This document shows positions 42,550 through 52,436 of a stretch of 64,000 nt of DNA, piece after piece. The notes beneath the pieces are model-generated. The model searched no databases. It saw only the letters and a program-made list of their open reading frames with translations, and had not been told where the DNA came from. Made by a program: the position numbers and the translations under genes. This DNA comes from Planctomycetota bacterium (lineage in GTDB: Bacteria > Planctomycetota > J058 > JAJDCQ01): NCBI GenBank assembly GCA_029260755.1, contig JAJDCQ010000108.1, forward strand, positions 121,927-185,926, written 5' to 3'. Numbering within the stretch: the stretch's first letter is position 1; each line of letters opens with the position of its first letter.

Positions 42550-43479
42550 ATGGCTCTCTTCGACTCGATCCTCGTCCCGATCGACTACTCGCTCGGCGCT
42601 CGCCACGCCCTCGCGGTCGCCGCCGGCCTGCGGAAGCGCGCCGGCGCCCGGATCACCTGCCTCCACGCGTTCGAGCCGGTCGACGCCCTCCCCTTCGCCC
42701 CCATCATCAACATCGACTACACCCACGGCGCCTGGCGGGACGAGGGGAAGAAGCGCCTGACCGAGTTCGTCCGCGAGGCGCTCCCCTCGATCGGCGAGTT
42801 CGACGTCTCGGTCGAGCGAGGCCGACCCGGGGACGTGATCCGCGCGGAGGCGGACCGCCTCGAGGCCGACCTCGTCGTCATGGGCACCCACGGACGCACC
42901 GGGCTGCGTCGCGTTCTCCTCGGCAGCGTCGCCGAGGAGGTCCTCCGGCGCGCGGCGTGCCCCGTGCTCACCGTCGGCGAGGACGACGACGGCGCGAAGA
43001 CCGACGAGCCCCGCGAGACGATCCGCTCGATCCTCGTCCCGATCGACTTCTCCGATCACTCGAGCGCCGGCGTCCACCTCGCCGCCGCCGTCGCGGCGAC
43101 GTTCGACGCCGAGGTCCACATCCTCCACGTGATCGATCTCCGCGCCCGGGAGGCTCACGAGCCGCTCATCGAGGACACCCAGAGCTCGATGGACGAGATC
43201 TACGCGGCGGCCATGAAGGACGCCCGCGACGCGATCCTCCGCGAGCGGGCATCGCTCGAGAAGGTCGGCCCCGGGCCCGCCATCCAGGACCACGTGATCC
43301 TCGGCAACCCGAACGAGGAGATCCCCCGGCAGGCGCAGCAGCTCAAGGTCGACCTGATCGTGATCGGGAGCCAGGGACGGACCAGCCTCGGGGATCGGCT
43401 CCTCGGGAGCACGGCCGAGCGGGTCGTCCGCCTCGCGGAGTGCCCCGTCCTCACCCTTCGAACGTCCGCGCCCGACTGA
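42550..43479 (+). CDS. Tandem-domain universal stress protein
   Basis: 309 aa starting MALFDSILVPIDYSLGARHALA. Two Usp domains: the first ends GTHGRTGLRRVLLGSVAEEVLRRAACPVLTV (about 112-142), the second starts IRSILVPIDFSDHSSAGVHLA and ends GSQGRTSLGDRLLGSTAERVVRLAECPVL. The same insertion (EPLIEDTQSSMDEIYAAAMKDARDAI) occurs in domain 2 of the divergent paralogue (EPLLGDSQPNVRAMFAEAKQEA). ATP-binding glycine motifs are intact. A frame open far upstream is ignored because the family start is here. It is followed by the thioesterase gene after 25 bp. Confidence 0.9.
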   Translation: MALFDSILVPIDYSLGARHALAVAAGLRKRAGARITCLHAFEPVDALPFAPIINIDYTHGAWRDEGKKRLTEFVREALPSIGEFDVSVERGRPGDVIRAEADRLEADLVVMGTHGRTGLRRVLLGSVAEEVLRRAACPVLTVGEDDDGAKTDEPRETIRSILVPIDFSDHSSAGVHLAAAVAATFDAEVHILHVIDLRAREAHEPLIEDTQSSMDEIYAAAMKDARDAILRERASLEKVGPGPAIQDHVILGNPNEEIPRQAQQLKVDLIVIGSQGRTSLGDRLLGSTAERVVRLAECPVLTLRTSAPD

Positions 43480-43504
43480 GCCGCCTGACGCGGCGGGAGG
43501 CCTC

Positions 43505-43927
43505 ATGGGTTCCGAGGGAACCGCTCCGGCGTTCGCCTACCCGGTCCGCGTCCGCTTCCAGGACATCGATGCCGCGGGGATCGTGTTCTACGCCCGCTTC
43601 TTCGACTGGGCGCACGAGGCGTTCGAGGAGTGGATGCGCACCCGCGGCACGACCATCGCGGAGCTCACCTCCGTCCGCGACGTGGGCATGCCGCTCGTCC
43701 ACGCCGAGGCGGACTACGCCGGCCCCGCCCGCCACGACGATCGCCTCGTCGTGAGGGTCGCCGACGTGGAGCTCCGCCCGCGAAGCGTTCAGTTCACGTT
43801 CTCGATCGAGGGGGACGACGGCAGCCCCCGCGCGACCGTGAAGCACGTCCACGCGTGCATCGACATGGCCCGCTTTCGCGCGCGCGAGTGGCCCGAGCGA
43901 CTGCGGACGGCCCTCTCGGGCGCGTGA
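43505..43927 (+). CDS. Hotdog acyl-CoA thioesterase (YbgC/4HBT class; possible DHNA-CoA hydrolase)
   Basis: 140 aa. It has the 4HBT signature VRFQDIDAAGIVFYARFFDWAHEAF with the catalytic Asp, then RHDDRLVVRVADVEL, SVQFTFSIEG and ATVKHVHACIDM. Enzymes of this class hydrolyse short acyl- or aryl-CoA esters; one branch cleaves 1,4-dihydroxy-2-naphthoyl-CoA in menaquinone synthesis (MenI). The gene stops 9 bp from the end of the convergent men operon, which otherwise lacks a MenI, so that role is the most economical guess. It could equally be a general YbgC-type thioesterase co-transcribed with the Usp gene. Confidence 0.85.
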   Translation: MGSEGTAPAFAYPVRVRFQDIDAAGIVFYARFFDWAHEAFEEWMRTRGTTIAELTSVRDVGMPLVHAEADYAGPARHDDRLVVRVADVELRPRSVQFTFSIEGDDGSPRATVKHVHACIDMARFRAREWPERLRTALSGA

Positions 43928-43936
43928 CGAACGAGC

Positions 43937-45463
43937 TCAGCCCTCGACGGCGAGCGCCCGCCGGACCTCGTCGCGCCGGAGCTTGCCGAGGGCGGTTCGC
44001 GGAAGCGGCCGGTCCGCGCGGATGATCTCGCGCGGGCACGCCCACGCCGGCAACGCCCGCGCGCACCGCGCCGAGAGCTCCTCGTCGCTGACGACCGCCC
44101 CCGGGGCGACCCGGACCACCGCGACGACCCGCCGGCCCCACGACGGATCGGCGAGGCCGACCGCGGCCGCCTCGACGACGTCGGGATGACCCGCGAGCGC
44201 GTCCTCGATCGGGGCGGGAGCGACCGTCTCGCCGCCCGTCACGATGCGATCGGTCCGCCGGTCGACGACGACGAGCTGCCCGAGCGCGTCGAGGCGCCCG
44301 AGATCGCCGGTGCGGAGCCATCCGGCGGCGTCCACGACGCGCGCACCGTCGAGATCGACCCGGGCGACCTGAGGGCCGCGGACGAGGATCGTGCCGAGCC
44401 CGTCGGGCTCGACGCGATCGATCCTCACCTCGACGCCGTCGAGCGGACGACCGCAGCTCTCGTCGCGCGACCCGACGGTCTGGGTCGCGACCTGACTGGC
44501 CGCCTCGGTCAGGCCGTAGGTCCGCACGACGGGAAGGCCGCGATCGAGCGCCCGCCCCATCGTCGCCGCCGCCGCCGGGCCGCCCCCGATGAGGATCGTC
44601 CGCGCCGCGATCGCGCCCCGCGCGGGCAACCCCCGTCGCTCGAGAACGCGGTCGAGCGCCCGGCCGACGAGCGAGAAGCGCCGGTAACGGCGAAGGTCGG
44701 CCACCGTCTCGTCCGGGTCGAAGCCCTCGCGAAGAACGACCGGGAACCCGTCGTGGACGCTCCGGACGAGCGCCGCGACGCCGGCGGTGTGGAAGATGGG
44801 AAGACAGACGAGCCACGAGTCGTCCGCCCCCGTGCCGAGCCGCCGCGCCGAGGCCGCCGCGCTCGCCAGGTGATGGGCGTGCTCGAGCACGATCCCGCGC
44901 GGCGCTCCGGTCGTCCCCGACGTGAACAGCACGGTCGCAGGACCCGTCGGCTCGAGCGATGGCCGGCGCGGCGAGGCGGCCGCCCCGAAGACCTCCGTCG
45001 AGACGACGCGCACGCCCGAGGCGAGCGCGAGTCGAGCAGCCGCCGTGCGATCGCCCGGAGCGTGGAGGACGAGCCGCGCCCCGGCCCGACGCAGCAGCGC
45101 CGCCTGGCTCGCCGCGGGCGCGGGTCGGGGGAGCGGAACGACGGTCGCGCCGGCGAGCAGGATCGCGTGGAAGCCGACGACGAAGCCAGGCTCGTTGCCG
45201 CCGAGCAGTCCGACGCGCTCGCCCGCGACCGACCCGGCCGCGGCGAGGGCGCCCGCTGCGCGGAGGGCATGGTCGGCGAGCTCGCCCCAGGTGAGGGCGC
45301 CCGAACGCCAGCTGACCGCGGGCGATCGACCGCGCCGCTCGGCCTGCTCGAGCAGCCGCGTCACGATCGACCCGGACGCGGGGCCCGTCCATCGGGACCC
45401 GGGCGCGCCACCGGGAACGCGTCGCCGCGTCACGCCGACCGTGGTCCGGGGGGGCCCCCTCAT
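43937..45463 (-). other. MenE part of the fusion with possible internal start
   Basis: The ATG at 45463 lies in the context AATGAAATGAGG. In the next frame ATGA occurs twice here, as in the stop/start overlaps of this operon, so the fusion may have arisen by a small indel that removed a menC stop overlapping the menE start. The MenE-like sequence proper begins about 15-20 codons later (IVTRLLEQAERRG). Confidence 0.5.
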
Positions 45464-46504
45464 TTCATTGTCGCACGGGGCGAACGCGTCCGGAAGATCG
45501 GGTCGCCGCGACCCCGTAGGCACGACAATCCGGCCCATCCGCGGCGCGATCGCGCGGGCGAGCGCCGCGTCACGCTCCCCCTCGAGCAGCGCCCCCGTCG
45601 CCAGGCCGTGAGCCCGCGGCGTGCCCCCGCGCTCGATCACGAGCGCATCCACCGCCGCCGCGACGGCGACCGCGCCGGCCCGACCGACCGCGCCCTCGAG
45701 CGAGGTCGTCACGATCACCGCCAGGCCGGCCTCGATCGCCGTGCGCGCGACCGCGGCGGCCGCCCGAGGGCCGCCGAGACGCATCGGCTTGCACACGATC
45801 GCGTCCACCGCCCCGGCCTCGACGAGCTCGCGGACCGACCCGAGCCCCGCGACCGACTCGTCGGCGGCGATCAGAACCGAAGCCAGACCCCGGAGCGTTG
45901 CGAGGCCGTCCAGGTCTCGCCGGTCGACGGGCTGCTCGAGGATGCTCACCCCGAGCTCGGCCAGCTCTCCGACGGCCCGCGCCGCTTGCCGCCGCGTCCA
46001 CCCGCCGTTCGCATCGACGCGGAGCTCGACCTCCCGCCCCACGACGGCGCGGACCGCCTGAACGCGCGCGAGGTCCTCCTCGAGATCCGCTCCGACCTTG
46101 ATCTTGACCGTTTCGAAGCCCGCCGCGAGCGCGGCCTCCGCCTCCTCGGCCGCGCGCGCCGGCGCCCGTGCGCCGACGAGCGCGTTCGCGGCGACGTCGT
46201 CTGGCGGCCGCGCGCCCGCCGCCGTCACCTCACCGGCGAGCAGAGCCGCGACCGCGACGCCCGCGCGCGCCGCCTCGAGCGACAGGAGCGCCTGGGCGAC
46301 CGCGTGTCGGCGTCCCTGCGCGGCGGTGACGACGCCGGGGAGAACGATCCCCTCGCCCCGGCCCTCCACATCGTCGTCGTCGCGAACCGTCACGACCCAC
46401 CCGCGGATCCGGTCCATCCTCCCGCGCGCCGTGACGAGCGGCGCGCGCAGACGCAGCTCCCCGCCGCGACGCGACCACCGGAGCGCGCGGTGCTCGGCGC
46501 TCAC
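43937..46504 (-). CDS. menE: MenC-MenE fusion: o-succinylbenzoate synthase / o-succinylbenzoate-CoA ligase
   Basis: One uninterrupted frame of 855 codons from GTG at 46504, which overlaps the menA stop in GTGA. Residues 1-330 are MenC (enolase superfamily): KIKVG with two lysines, VDANGGW, SILEQPV, AADESV and IVCKPMRLGG supply the metal ligands and acid-base lysines. After a Pro/Arg-rich linker (about 330-400) comes MenE, an AMP-forming ligase with VLFTSGTTGAPRGIVLEH, TYGLTEAASQ, GWLRTGDLG and the C-terminal GKLRRDEV lysine. Two successive steps of menaquinone synthesis thus lie in one chain. The ATG at 45463 could still give a separate MenE. Last gene of the men operon. Confidence 0.9.
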   Translation of the reverse strand: MSAEHRALRWSRRGGELRLRAPLVTARGRMDRIRGWVVTVRDDDDVEGRGEGIVLPGVVTAAQGRRHAVAQALLSLEAARAGVAVAALLAGEVTAAGARPPDDVAANALVGARAPARAAEEAEAALAAGFETVKIKVGADLEEDLARVQAVRAVVGREVELRVDANGGWTRRQAARAVGELAELGVSILEQPVDRRDLDGLATLRGLASVLIAADESVAGLGSVRELVEAGAVDAIVCKPMRLGGPRAAAAVARTAIEAGLAVIVTTSLEGAVGRAGAVAVAAAVDALVIERGGTPRAHGLATGALLEGERDAALARAIAPRMGRIVVPTGSRRPDLPDAFAPCDNEMRGPPRTTVGVTRRRVPGGAPGSRWTGPASGSIVTRLLEQAERRGRSPAVSWRSGALTWGELADHALRAAGALAAAGSVAGERVGLLGGNEPGFVVGFHAILLAGATVVPLPRPAPAASQAALLRRAGARLVLHAPGDRTAAARLALASGVRVVSTEVFGAAASPRRPSLEPTGPATVLFTSGTTGAPRGIVLEHAHHLASAAASARRLGTGADDSWLVCLPIFHTAGVAALVRSVHDGFPVVLREGFDPDETVADLRRYRRFSLVGRALDRVLERRGLPARGAIAARTILIGGGPAAAATMGRALDRGLPVVRTYGLTEAASQVATQTVGSRDESCGRPLDGVEVRIDRVEPDGLGTILVRGPQVARVDLDGARVVDAAGWLRTGDLGRLDALGQLVVVDRRTDRIVTGGETVAPAPIEDALAGHPDVVEAAAVGLADPSWGRRVVAVVRVAPGAVVSDEELSARCARALPAWACPREIIRADRPLPRTALGKLRRDEVRRALAVEG

Positions 46505-47375
46505 CCGACGGCCCCGAGGGCGAGCCCCGGCGCCCACGTCAGGGCGAAGGCGGCGAGCAGCCGACCGGTCGCGCCGAGCGCTCGGTCGAGCGCCGGTCCG
46601 TCGCTGCGTCGAATCATCGCGAGCGCGGGCGACACCGCGAGCGGCGCCGACGCCAGCGGGAGCAGGGCGACCGGCGCCCGGGCCAGCCCGACGACGACGC
46701 CGAACGCCGCGACGAGGAGCGCCAGGTAGAGCGCCCGACTCGCGGGACGCCCGATCCGGACGACCAGGGTGCGCTTTCCCGCGCGGGCGTCCGACGCCAC
46801 GTCGCGGACGTTGTTGACGACGAGGATCGCCGTCGCGAGGCAGCCGATCGCCGCGCCGACCGCCACGACGGAGCCCGTCAGCGCCTCCACCTGCACGAAG
46901 TAGCTCCCCGAGACGGCCACCAGCCCGAAGAACAGGAAGACGAACACGTCGCCGAGGCCGTGGTAGGCGAGTGGCCACGGCCCACCCGTGTAGGCGATCC
47001 CGGACGCGATCGAGACGACCCCGACGATCAGGATGGGCCACCCGGCCAGCGCGACGAGATAGAGCCCGACGCCGGCCGCCGCCCCGAACGCGAGCGCGGC
47101 CGCGATGGCCATCGCCCGGACGGAGACATCGCCGCTCGCGACCGCGCGCCGCTCGCCGACCCGGTCCGGTCCGTCCGCCCCGTGGAGGTGGTCGAAGAGA
47201 TCGTTGGTGTAGTTCGTCCCGACCTGGATCAGGAGCGCGCCGAGAAGCGCCGCGACCGCGGGAACGAGCGCGAACGCGCCGTCGCCGAACGCGGCGGCGG
47301 AGCCGACGAGCACCGGGGCGCCGGCGGCCGGCAACGTCCGCGGACGGGCCGCTCCGAGGAACGCCCCGACCCGGC

Positions 47376-47379
<4 letters not shown>
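46501..47379 (-). CDS. menA: 1,4-dihydroxy-2-naphthoate polyprenyltransferase
   Basis: 292-aa UbiA-superfamily membrane enzyme from GTG at 47379, overlapping the menB stop in GTGA. It joins the polyprenyl chain to DHNA with loss of CO2. The two Asp motifs are NDLFDHLHGAD and DVASDARAGKRTL. About eight membrane helices are visible (for example VPAVAALLGALLIQVG, AMAIAAALAFGAAAGVGLYLVAL, VFVFLFFGLVAVSGSYFV). N-terminal AFLGAARPRTLPAAGAPVLVG is typical of MenA. It precedes menC-menE and is coupled to both neighbours by 4-bp overlaps. Confidence 0.95.
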
Positions 47380-48200
<821 letters not shown>

Positions 48201-48214
48201 CGGCGTCTCCAATC

Positions 48215-49060
48215 TCAGGCGGTGGTCGGTCGCGGAAGGGCGGCGGGCTCTCCCGTCCGGAACGTCAACAGCGCCGCGAGGCGCTCGGGGAGGGTGGCCG
48301 TCGCGCTCTCGAGCACCGAGACCGTCGCGGCGGCGTCGTCCAGGAAGGCGTCGATCGAGGCGGCGAGCGGACCCGGCGCCTCGGCCGGGACGACGTGCCC
48401 GGCCGAGGGGATCAGCTCGACGCGCGCCAGGGCGATCTCCGCCTCGAGGTGCGCGGCGATCGCGGCGTGCTTTCGGTCGCGCGCCCCGGCGACGAGGAGG
48501 GTCGGGCACCGAACGCGCCCGAGCGAGGTGCGCGCGGGCGTCTGGATCCCCCTCCCGAGCCGACGGAGCGCCGCCGCGAGGCCAGCCGCCTGGTGACGCC
48601 GCGCCGCCGCGGTCCGCGCCGGCCGACTCCGCAGCAGCGGCAGCCGATCCCACGCCTCGAGGAACGGCCCGACCCCGTCGCGCTCGAGGCGCTCGGCGAG
48701 CGCCTCGTCGTCGAGGCGGCGCGTGTGGCGGGCGTCGTCCTCGGCGATCCCCGCCGACGCGCCGATCAGCACCAGGGCCTCGACGGCCTCCGGTGCGCGG
48801 AGGGCGGCCGCCAGGGCGAGCCGACCGCCGAGCGAGTAGCCGACCCACACCGCCCGTCCGAACCCCGCCGCGCGGGCTCGTTCGACGAGCGCGTCGACCG
48901 TCTGATCGAACGAGCCGACCGGATCGGCGTCGGGTCCGTGGCCCGGAAGATCCGGGGCGAAGACCCAGGCACCGAGCCGCCCGCCGAGCCCGGCCCAGTC
49001 GCTCCCCCGACCCGTGAAGCCGTGCAACGCGACGACGCGCCGCGGGTTCGTCTCGTTCAT
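48215..49060 (-). CDS. menH: SHCHC synthase-like alpha/beta hydrolase
   Basis: 281-aa alpha/beta hydrolase expected to eliminate pyruvate from SEPHCHC. LHGFTGRGSDWAGL forms the oxyanion region; WVGYSLGGRLALAAA holds the nucleophile Ser; LLVAGARDRKHAAIA the acid; and IPSAGHVVPAEAPG the His. MenH-specific residues cannot all be checked by eye, but the position between menD and menB makes the assignment safe. Its ATG overlaps the menD stop by 4 bp (ATGA). The last 50 residues are longer than usual. Confidence 0.9.
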   Translation of the reverse strand: MNETNPRRVVALHGFTGRGSDWAGLGGRLGAWVFAPDLPGHGPDADPVGSFDQTVDALVERARAAGFGRAVWVGYSLGGRLALAAALRAPEAVEALVLIGASAGIAEDDARHTRRLDDEALAERLERDGVGPFLEAWDRLPLLRSRPARTAAARRHQAAGLAAALRRLGRGIQTPARTSLGRVRCPTLLVAGARDRKHAAIAAHLEAEIALARVELIPSAGHVVPAEAPGPLAASIDAFLDDAAATVSVLESATATLPERLAALLTFRTGEPAALPRPTTA

Positions 49061-50964
49061 CGTTCGCTCCCCTCCGAGGACCGCGCCATCGCCCGCGCGG
49101 CGGCGGCCGCCGCGTTCGACCAGGCGCGGGTCAGCCTCGCCCGGCTCTCGGCCCGGTCGACGACGACCTCGATCAGCTCCGGCCCGGACGCGGCGAGGCT
49201 CCGCGCCAGCGCCCGGTGCAGCTCCGCGGTCGAGGTCACCTTCCCATGCGGGAGCCCGCCGAGCGCCGCCGCGCCCGCAAGGTCCCGACCGTGCGGCGTC
49301 GCGAAGAGCGCCTCGAACCGCGGCTCGTGCTCCCGCGCGGGGAGGTGCTCGAAGATCCCGCCGCCGTCGTTGTTGACGGCGACGATCGTCAGGTCGAGAG
49401 GCGGCGCCCCGCCGGGCGAGAGCGCCCGGAGACCGCCGGCGTCGTGGAGCAGCCCGAGGTCTCCGATCAGGAGCACCCCGCGTCCCCCGCGAGCCGCCGT
49501 CGCGCCGATCGCCGCGGAGACGGTGCCGTCGATCCCGTTGGCGCCGCCGTTCATCATCACGACCAGCTCGCCGGCCCGCGGCGCGAGGAACGTGTCTAGC
49601 GCGCGGATCGCGATGCCGCTCCCGACGAAGAGGAGCGCTCCGTCGGGGAGCGCGCGCCCGAGGGCCGAGACCACGGCCGCCTCGGTGAGCGAGCCCCCCG
49701 CGTGACGGTCGAGCTCGGATCGGGCCGCCGCGTTCGCGCGACGGATCGCCTTCGCGAGGCTCGAGCGAGACGCCCGGTCCGCCACCGATCGATCGAGCCG
49801 CGCGGCGACCGACTGCGCGAGGGCGAGCGGGTCGGCGACGAGCACCGTCGCGCCGAGGTGCTCGGGGTCGCTCGCCCGCCCGTCGGGGTCGATCACGATG
49901 AGGTCGGTCGTCCGCGCGTGCCGCTCGATCCAGCGCGCGAGGTGCTTCGAGATCGGCGGCGCCCCGATCCGGACGACCAGGTCGGGAGCGAGGGCGGCCG
50001 CGACGCGGTCATCCCGAAGGAAGGCGTCGTGTGCGGTCACGAGGTCGACCCGCCCGACCCCGGCCGCGTTCCCCGACCGCAAACCCGAGCACGGGTCGGC
50101 GAGCACCGGCCAGCCCGTCGCGGCGGCGAGGCACGCCGCGGCCTCCGCCACCTCTCGGTGCGCGCCGGGGCTCCGCCCGGCGACGATCACCGCGTCCGTC
50201 CCCGAGCGCGCGTGCGCCGCGACCGCCTCGGCGATCGGTCCGTCGCCGCGCGCGGGCTCCCGGAGCACGCGGACGAACGGACGCCCCGGCCGTCCGTCGA
50301 ACGCGAGCGGGTCGGCCGCGGCGAGCCGGCCCGGCCCGCCGTCGGCGTCGAGCCGAGAGTCGAGCGGCTCGCGCAGGGGCACGTTCAGATGCACCGGCCC
50401 GGGGGGCGATCCGGCGGCGACCTGGACGAGGCGGGAGACCGCCGCGCGCACGCCGCGCAGGACCGCCCCTCGAGGCTCGGGCATGGGGAGGTCGAAGGTC
50501 GCCAGCGCCTGGCGGCCGAGGATGTCGGTCTGGTCGATCGTCTGACGCGCTCCGCAGCCGCGAAGCTCGACCGGCCGATCGGCGGTGAGCAGCACGAGCG
50601 GAACGCCCGCCGCCCGCGCCTCGGCCGCGGCGGGAAGGAGGTTGGCCGCGGCCGTCCCGGAGGTGACGACGACCGCCGCCGGACGTCCGCTCGCCTTCGC
50701 GGCTCCCAGGGCGAAGAACGCCGCGGACCGCTCGTCGAGGTGTACGCTCGCCTCGAGGAGACGGTCGATGGCGATCGCGAGCGGGCCCGAGCGGCTCCCC
50801 GGACAGAGGGCGACGGTGACGACGCCCGATCGCTGGAGCTCCTCGGCGATCGCGCGCGCCCAGAGCATCGTCGGGTTCGAATCGATCGGGCCGCTCGGGC
50901 CGATCGGGCGCGGACCCGATCGAGTCGCCGGCGCGGAGCGCTGATCGCGGCGCGCGGAGATCAT
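49057..50964 (-). CDS. menD: SEPHCHC synthase MenD
   Basis: 635-aa thiamine-diphosphate enzyme that adds the succinyl semialdehyde unit to isochorismate. Typical MenD pieces: ARAIAEELQRSGVVTVALCPGSRSGPLAIA, HLDERSAAFFALGAAKASGRPAAVVVTSGTAAANLLPA, LLTADRPVELRGCGARQTIDQ, GPVHLNVPLREPL, and the TPP/Mg motif GDLGLLHD...NNDGGGIFEHLP. The first 25 residues are basic and could be dispensed with if translation begins at MLWARAIAEEL; the ATG at 50964 overlaps the menF stop (ATGA), which favours the longer form. Confidence 0.96.
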   Translation of the reverse strand: MISARRDQRSAPATRSGPRPIGPSGPIDSNPTMLWARAIAEELQRSGVVTVALCPGSRSGPLAIAIDRLLEASVHLDERSAAFFALGAAKASGRPAAVVVTSGTAAANLLPAAAEARAAGVPLVLLTADRPVELRGCGARQTIDQTDILGRQALATFDLPMPEPRGAVLRGVRAAVSRLVQVAAGSPPGPVHLNVPLREPLDSRLDADGGPGRLAAADPLAFDGRPGRPFVRVLREPARGDGPIAEAVAAHARSGTDAVIVAGRSPGAHREVAEAAACLAAATGWPVLADPCSGLRSGNAAGVGRVDLVTAHDAFLRDDRVAAALAPDLVVRIGAPPISKHLARWIERHARTTDLIVIDPDGRASDPEHLGATVLVADPLALAQSVAARLDRSVADRASRSSLAKAIRRANAAARSELDRHAGGSLTEAAVVSALGRALPDGALLFVGSGIAIRALDTFLAPRAGELVVMMNGGANGIDGTVSAAIGATAARGGRGVLLIGDLGLLHDAGGLRALSPGGAPPLDLTIVAVNNDGGGIFEHLPAREHEPRFEALFATPHGRDLAGAAALGGLPHGKVTSTAELHRALARSLAASGPELIEVVVDRAESRARLTRAWSNAAAAAARAMARSSEGSER

Positions 50965-52436
50965 CGGCGGTCCTCTCCCGCACCGAGCAGCGCCGACCGG
51001 AGCGCGGCCAGCTTGACCTCGGTCTCGTCCCACTCGGCGTCGGGGTCGGAGTCGGAGACGATCCCTGCTCCGGCGAAGAGCCAGGCGCGCTCGCCGACGA
51101 GCCGCGCGCACCGGAGCGAGACCGCGAGCTCGCCGTCGCCGCGCCGATCGACCGAGCCGATCACCCCCGCGTACCACCCGCGGGCGAACGACTCGTGCGC
51201 TCGGATCAGCCCGAGCGCGGCCTCCCGCGGGGTTCCGGCGACGGCCGGCGTCGGGTGGAGTCGACCGGCGAGCTCGAGGGCGGACTGCTCGACGCGAAGC
51301 CGTCCAGCGATCGGGGTGCGGAGGTGCTGGCAGTCGGCGAGGCGAACCACCTCGGGCGCCCCGACCGGGTCGAGGTCGACGACCGGCGCGAGCGCCGCGC
51401 GGATGCCCTCGACGACGAAGCCGTGCTCGCCGCGCTCCTTCGCGCTCGTCCGCATCGCCTCACCGAGGGCGGCGTCGCCGGCGGCGGAGCCGCCCCGACC
51501 GGTCGACCCGGCGAGCGCGGCGGTATAGACCGCGGCGCCGCGACGACGGACGAGGAGCTCGGGCGTCGCGCCGACGAACGCGCCCGCGCCGGGGATCGAG
51601 ATCGCGTAGACGAGGCAGCCGGGCTGCCGGTCGAGAAGCGAGCGTGCGATCGCAAACGGATCGATCTCGCCCGCGCCCGAGAGCTCGACGGACCGGGCCA
51701 GGACGACCTTCTCGAGGACGCCTTCGCGGATCCGGTCGCGCGCCCGCGACACGTCGCGCCGCCATCGCTCCCGTCCGAGTCCCGCGTCGCCCCCCGCGAG
51801 GCCGACGACGCCCGGCGAAGGTGACGCCGCCGGCGACGGCGTCGTCGCGCGCCGCAGCCCGGCCGAGAACCGCTCCGCCACCGCGTCGGGACGGTCGTCC
51901 GGCGCGACCCGGGCGACGACGCTGACCCAGGTCGGGCCGCCGGGACGGGCCGCCGCGTTCCGGGCCGGCAGGATCAACCGCCCGGCGCCGAAGCGATGCC
52001 AGCTCGGCTCGAGGTCACTCCCGCCGCGGGCCGGCTCGTCGTCCGTTCCGTCGGAGAACGCGAACCCGGCGACGATCCGCGGATCGGCCCAGCCCGGCGC
52101 GCTCGGATCGGGGAGAACGTCCGCCCCGATCACCGCGGCGTGCCGCGCGGCGACGGCGAATCGATCGACTCCGTCGAGCTCCACTCCCGCCGCCGCGCCG
52201 GCGCCCGCCCGCGTCACCGTCGTCGGGCCCGCCCCGCCGGCGAGGCTCGAGGCGAGGACGAGCGAGACCTCGTCGCTCCCCGCTCCGGCGGCGATGCCGA
52301 TCGGGTCGAGGTCGGTCGCGACGCTCGCCACCGCGAGCACCGGCCGACGACGACGCCGCGCCTCGGCGACCGCTGCTCGCGCCCGCCCCGCGAGGCCGCG
52401 GGGCCGCTCCGTCGTGGTCGTGGTCGTGAGGGTCAC
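50961..52436 (-). CDS. menF: Isochorismate synthase
   Basis: 491-aa chorismate-utilising enzyme, GTG start at 52436 overlapping the aroF stop (GTGA). It begins with an odd Thr run (VTLTTTTTTERP). The conserved C-terminal half has RDRIREGVLEKVVLARSVELSG with the general-base Lys, VYAISIPGAGAFVGATPELLVRR, ALAGSTGRGG, KERGEHGFVVEGIRAAL, LADCQHLRTPIAGRL, LHPTPAVAGTPREAAL, RGWYAGVIGSVDRRGDGELAVSLRCA and AGAGIVSDSDPDAEWDETEVKL. Feeds MenD. Frames reaching farther upstream are not used. Confidence 0.96.
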   Translation of the reverse strand: MTLTTTTTTERPRGLAGRARAAVAEARRRRRPVLAVASVATDLDPIGIAAGAGSDEVSLVLASSLAGGAGPTTVTRAGAGAAAGVELDGVDRFAVAARHAAVIGADVLPDPSAPGWADPRIVAGFAFSDGTDDEPARGGSDLEPSWHRFGAGRLILPARNAAARPGGPTWVSVVARVAPDDRPDAVAERFSAGLRRATTPSPAASPSPGVVGLAGGDAGLGRERWRRDVSRARDRIREGVLEKVVLARSVELSGAGEIDPFAIARSLLDRQPGCLVYAISIPGAGAFVGATPELLVRRRGAAVYTAALAGSTGRGGSAAGDAALGEAMRTSAKERGEHGFVVEGIRAALAPVVDLDPVGAPEVVRLADCQHLRTPIAGRLRVEQSALELAGRLHPTPAVAGTPREAALGLIRAHESFARGWYAGVIGSVDRRGDGELAVSLRCARLVGERAWLFAGAGIVSDSDPDAEWDETEVKLAALRSALLGAGEDRR

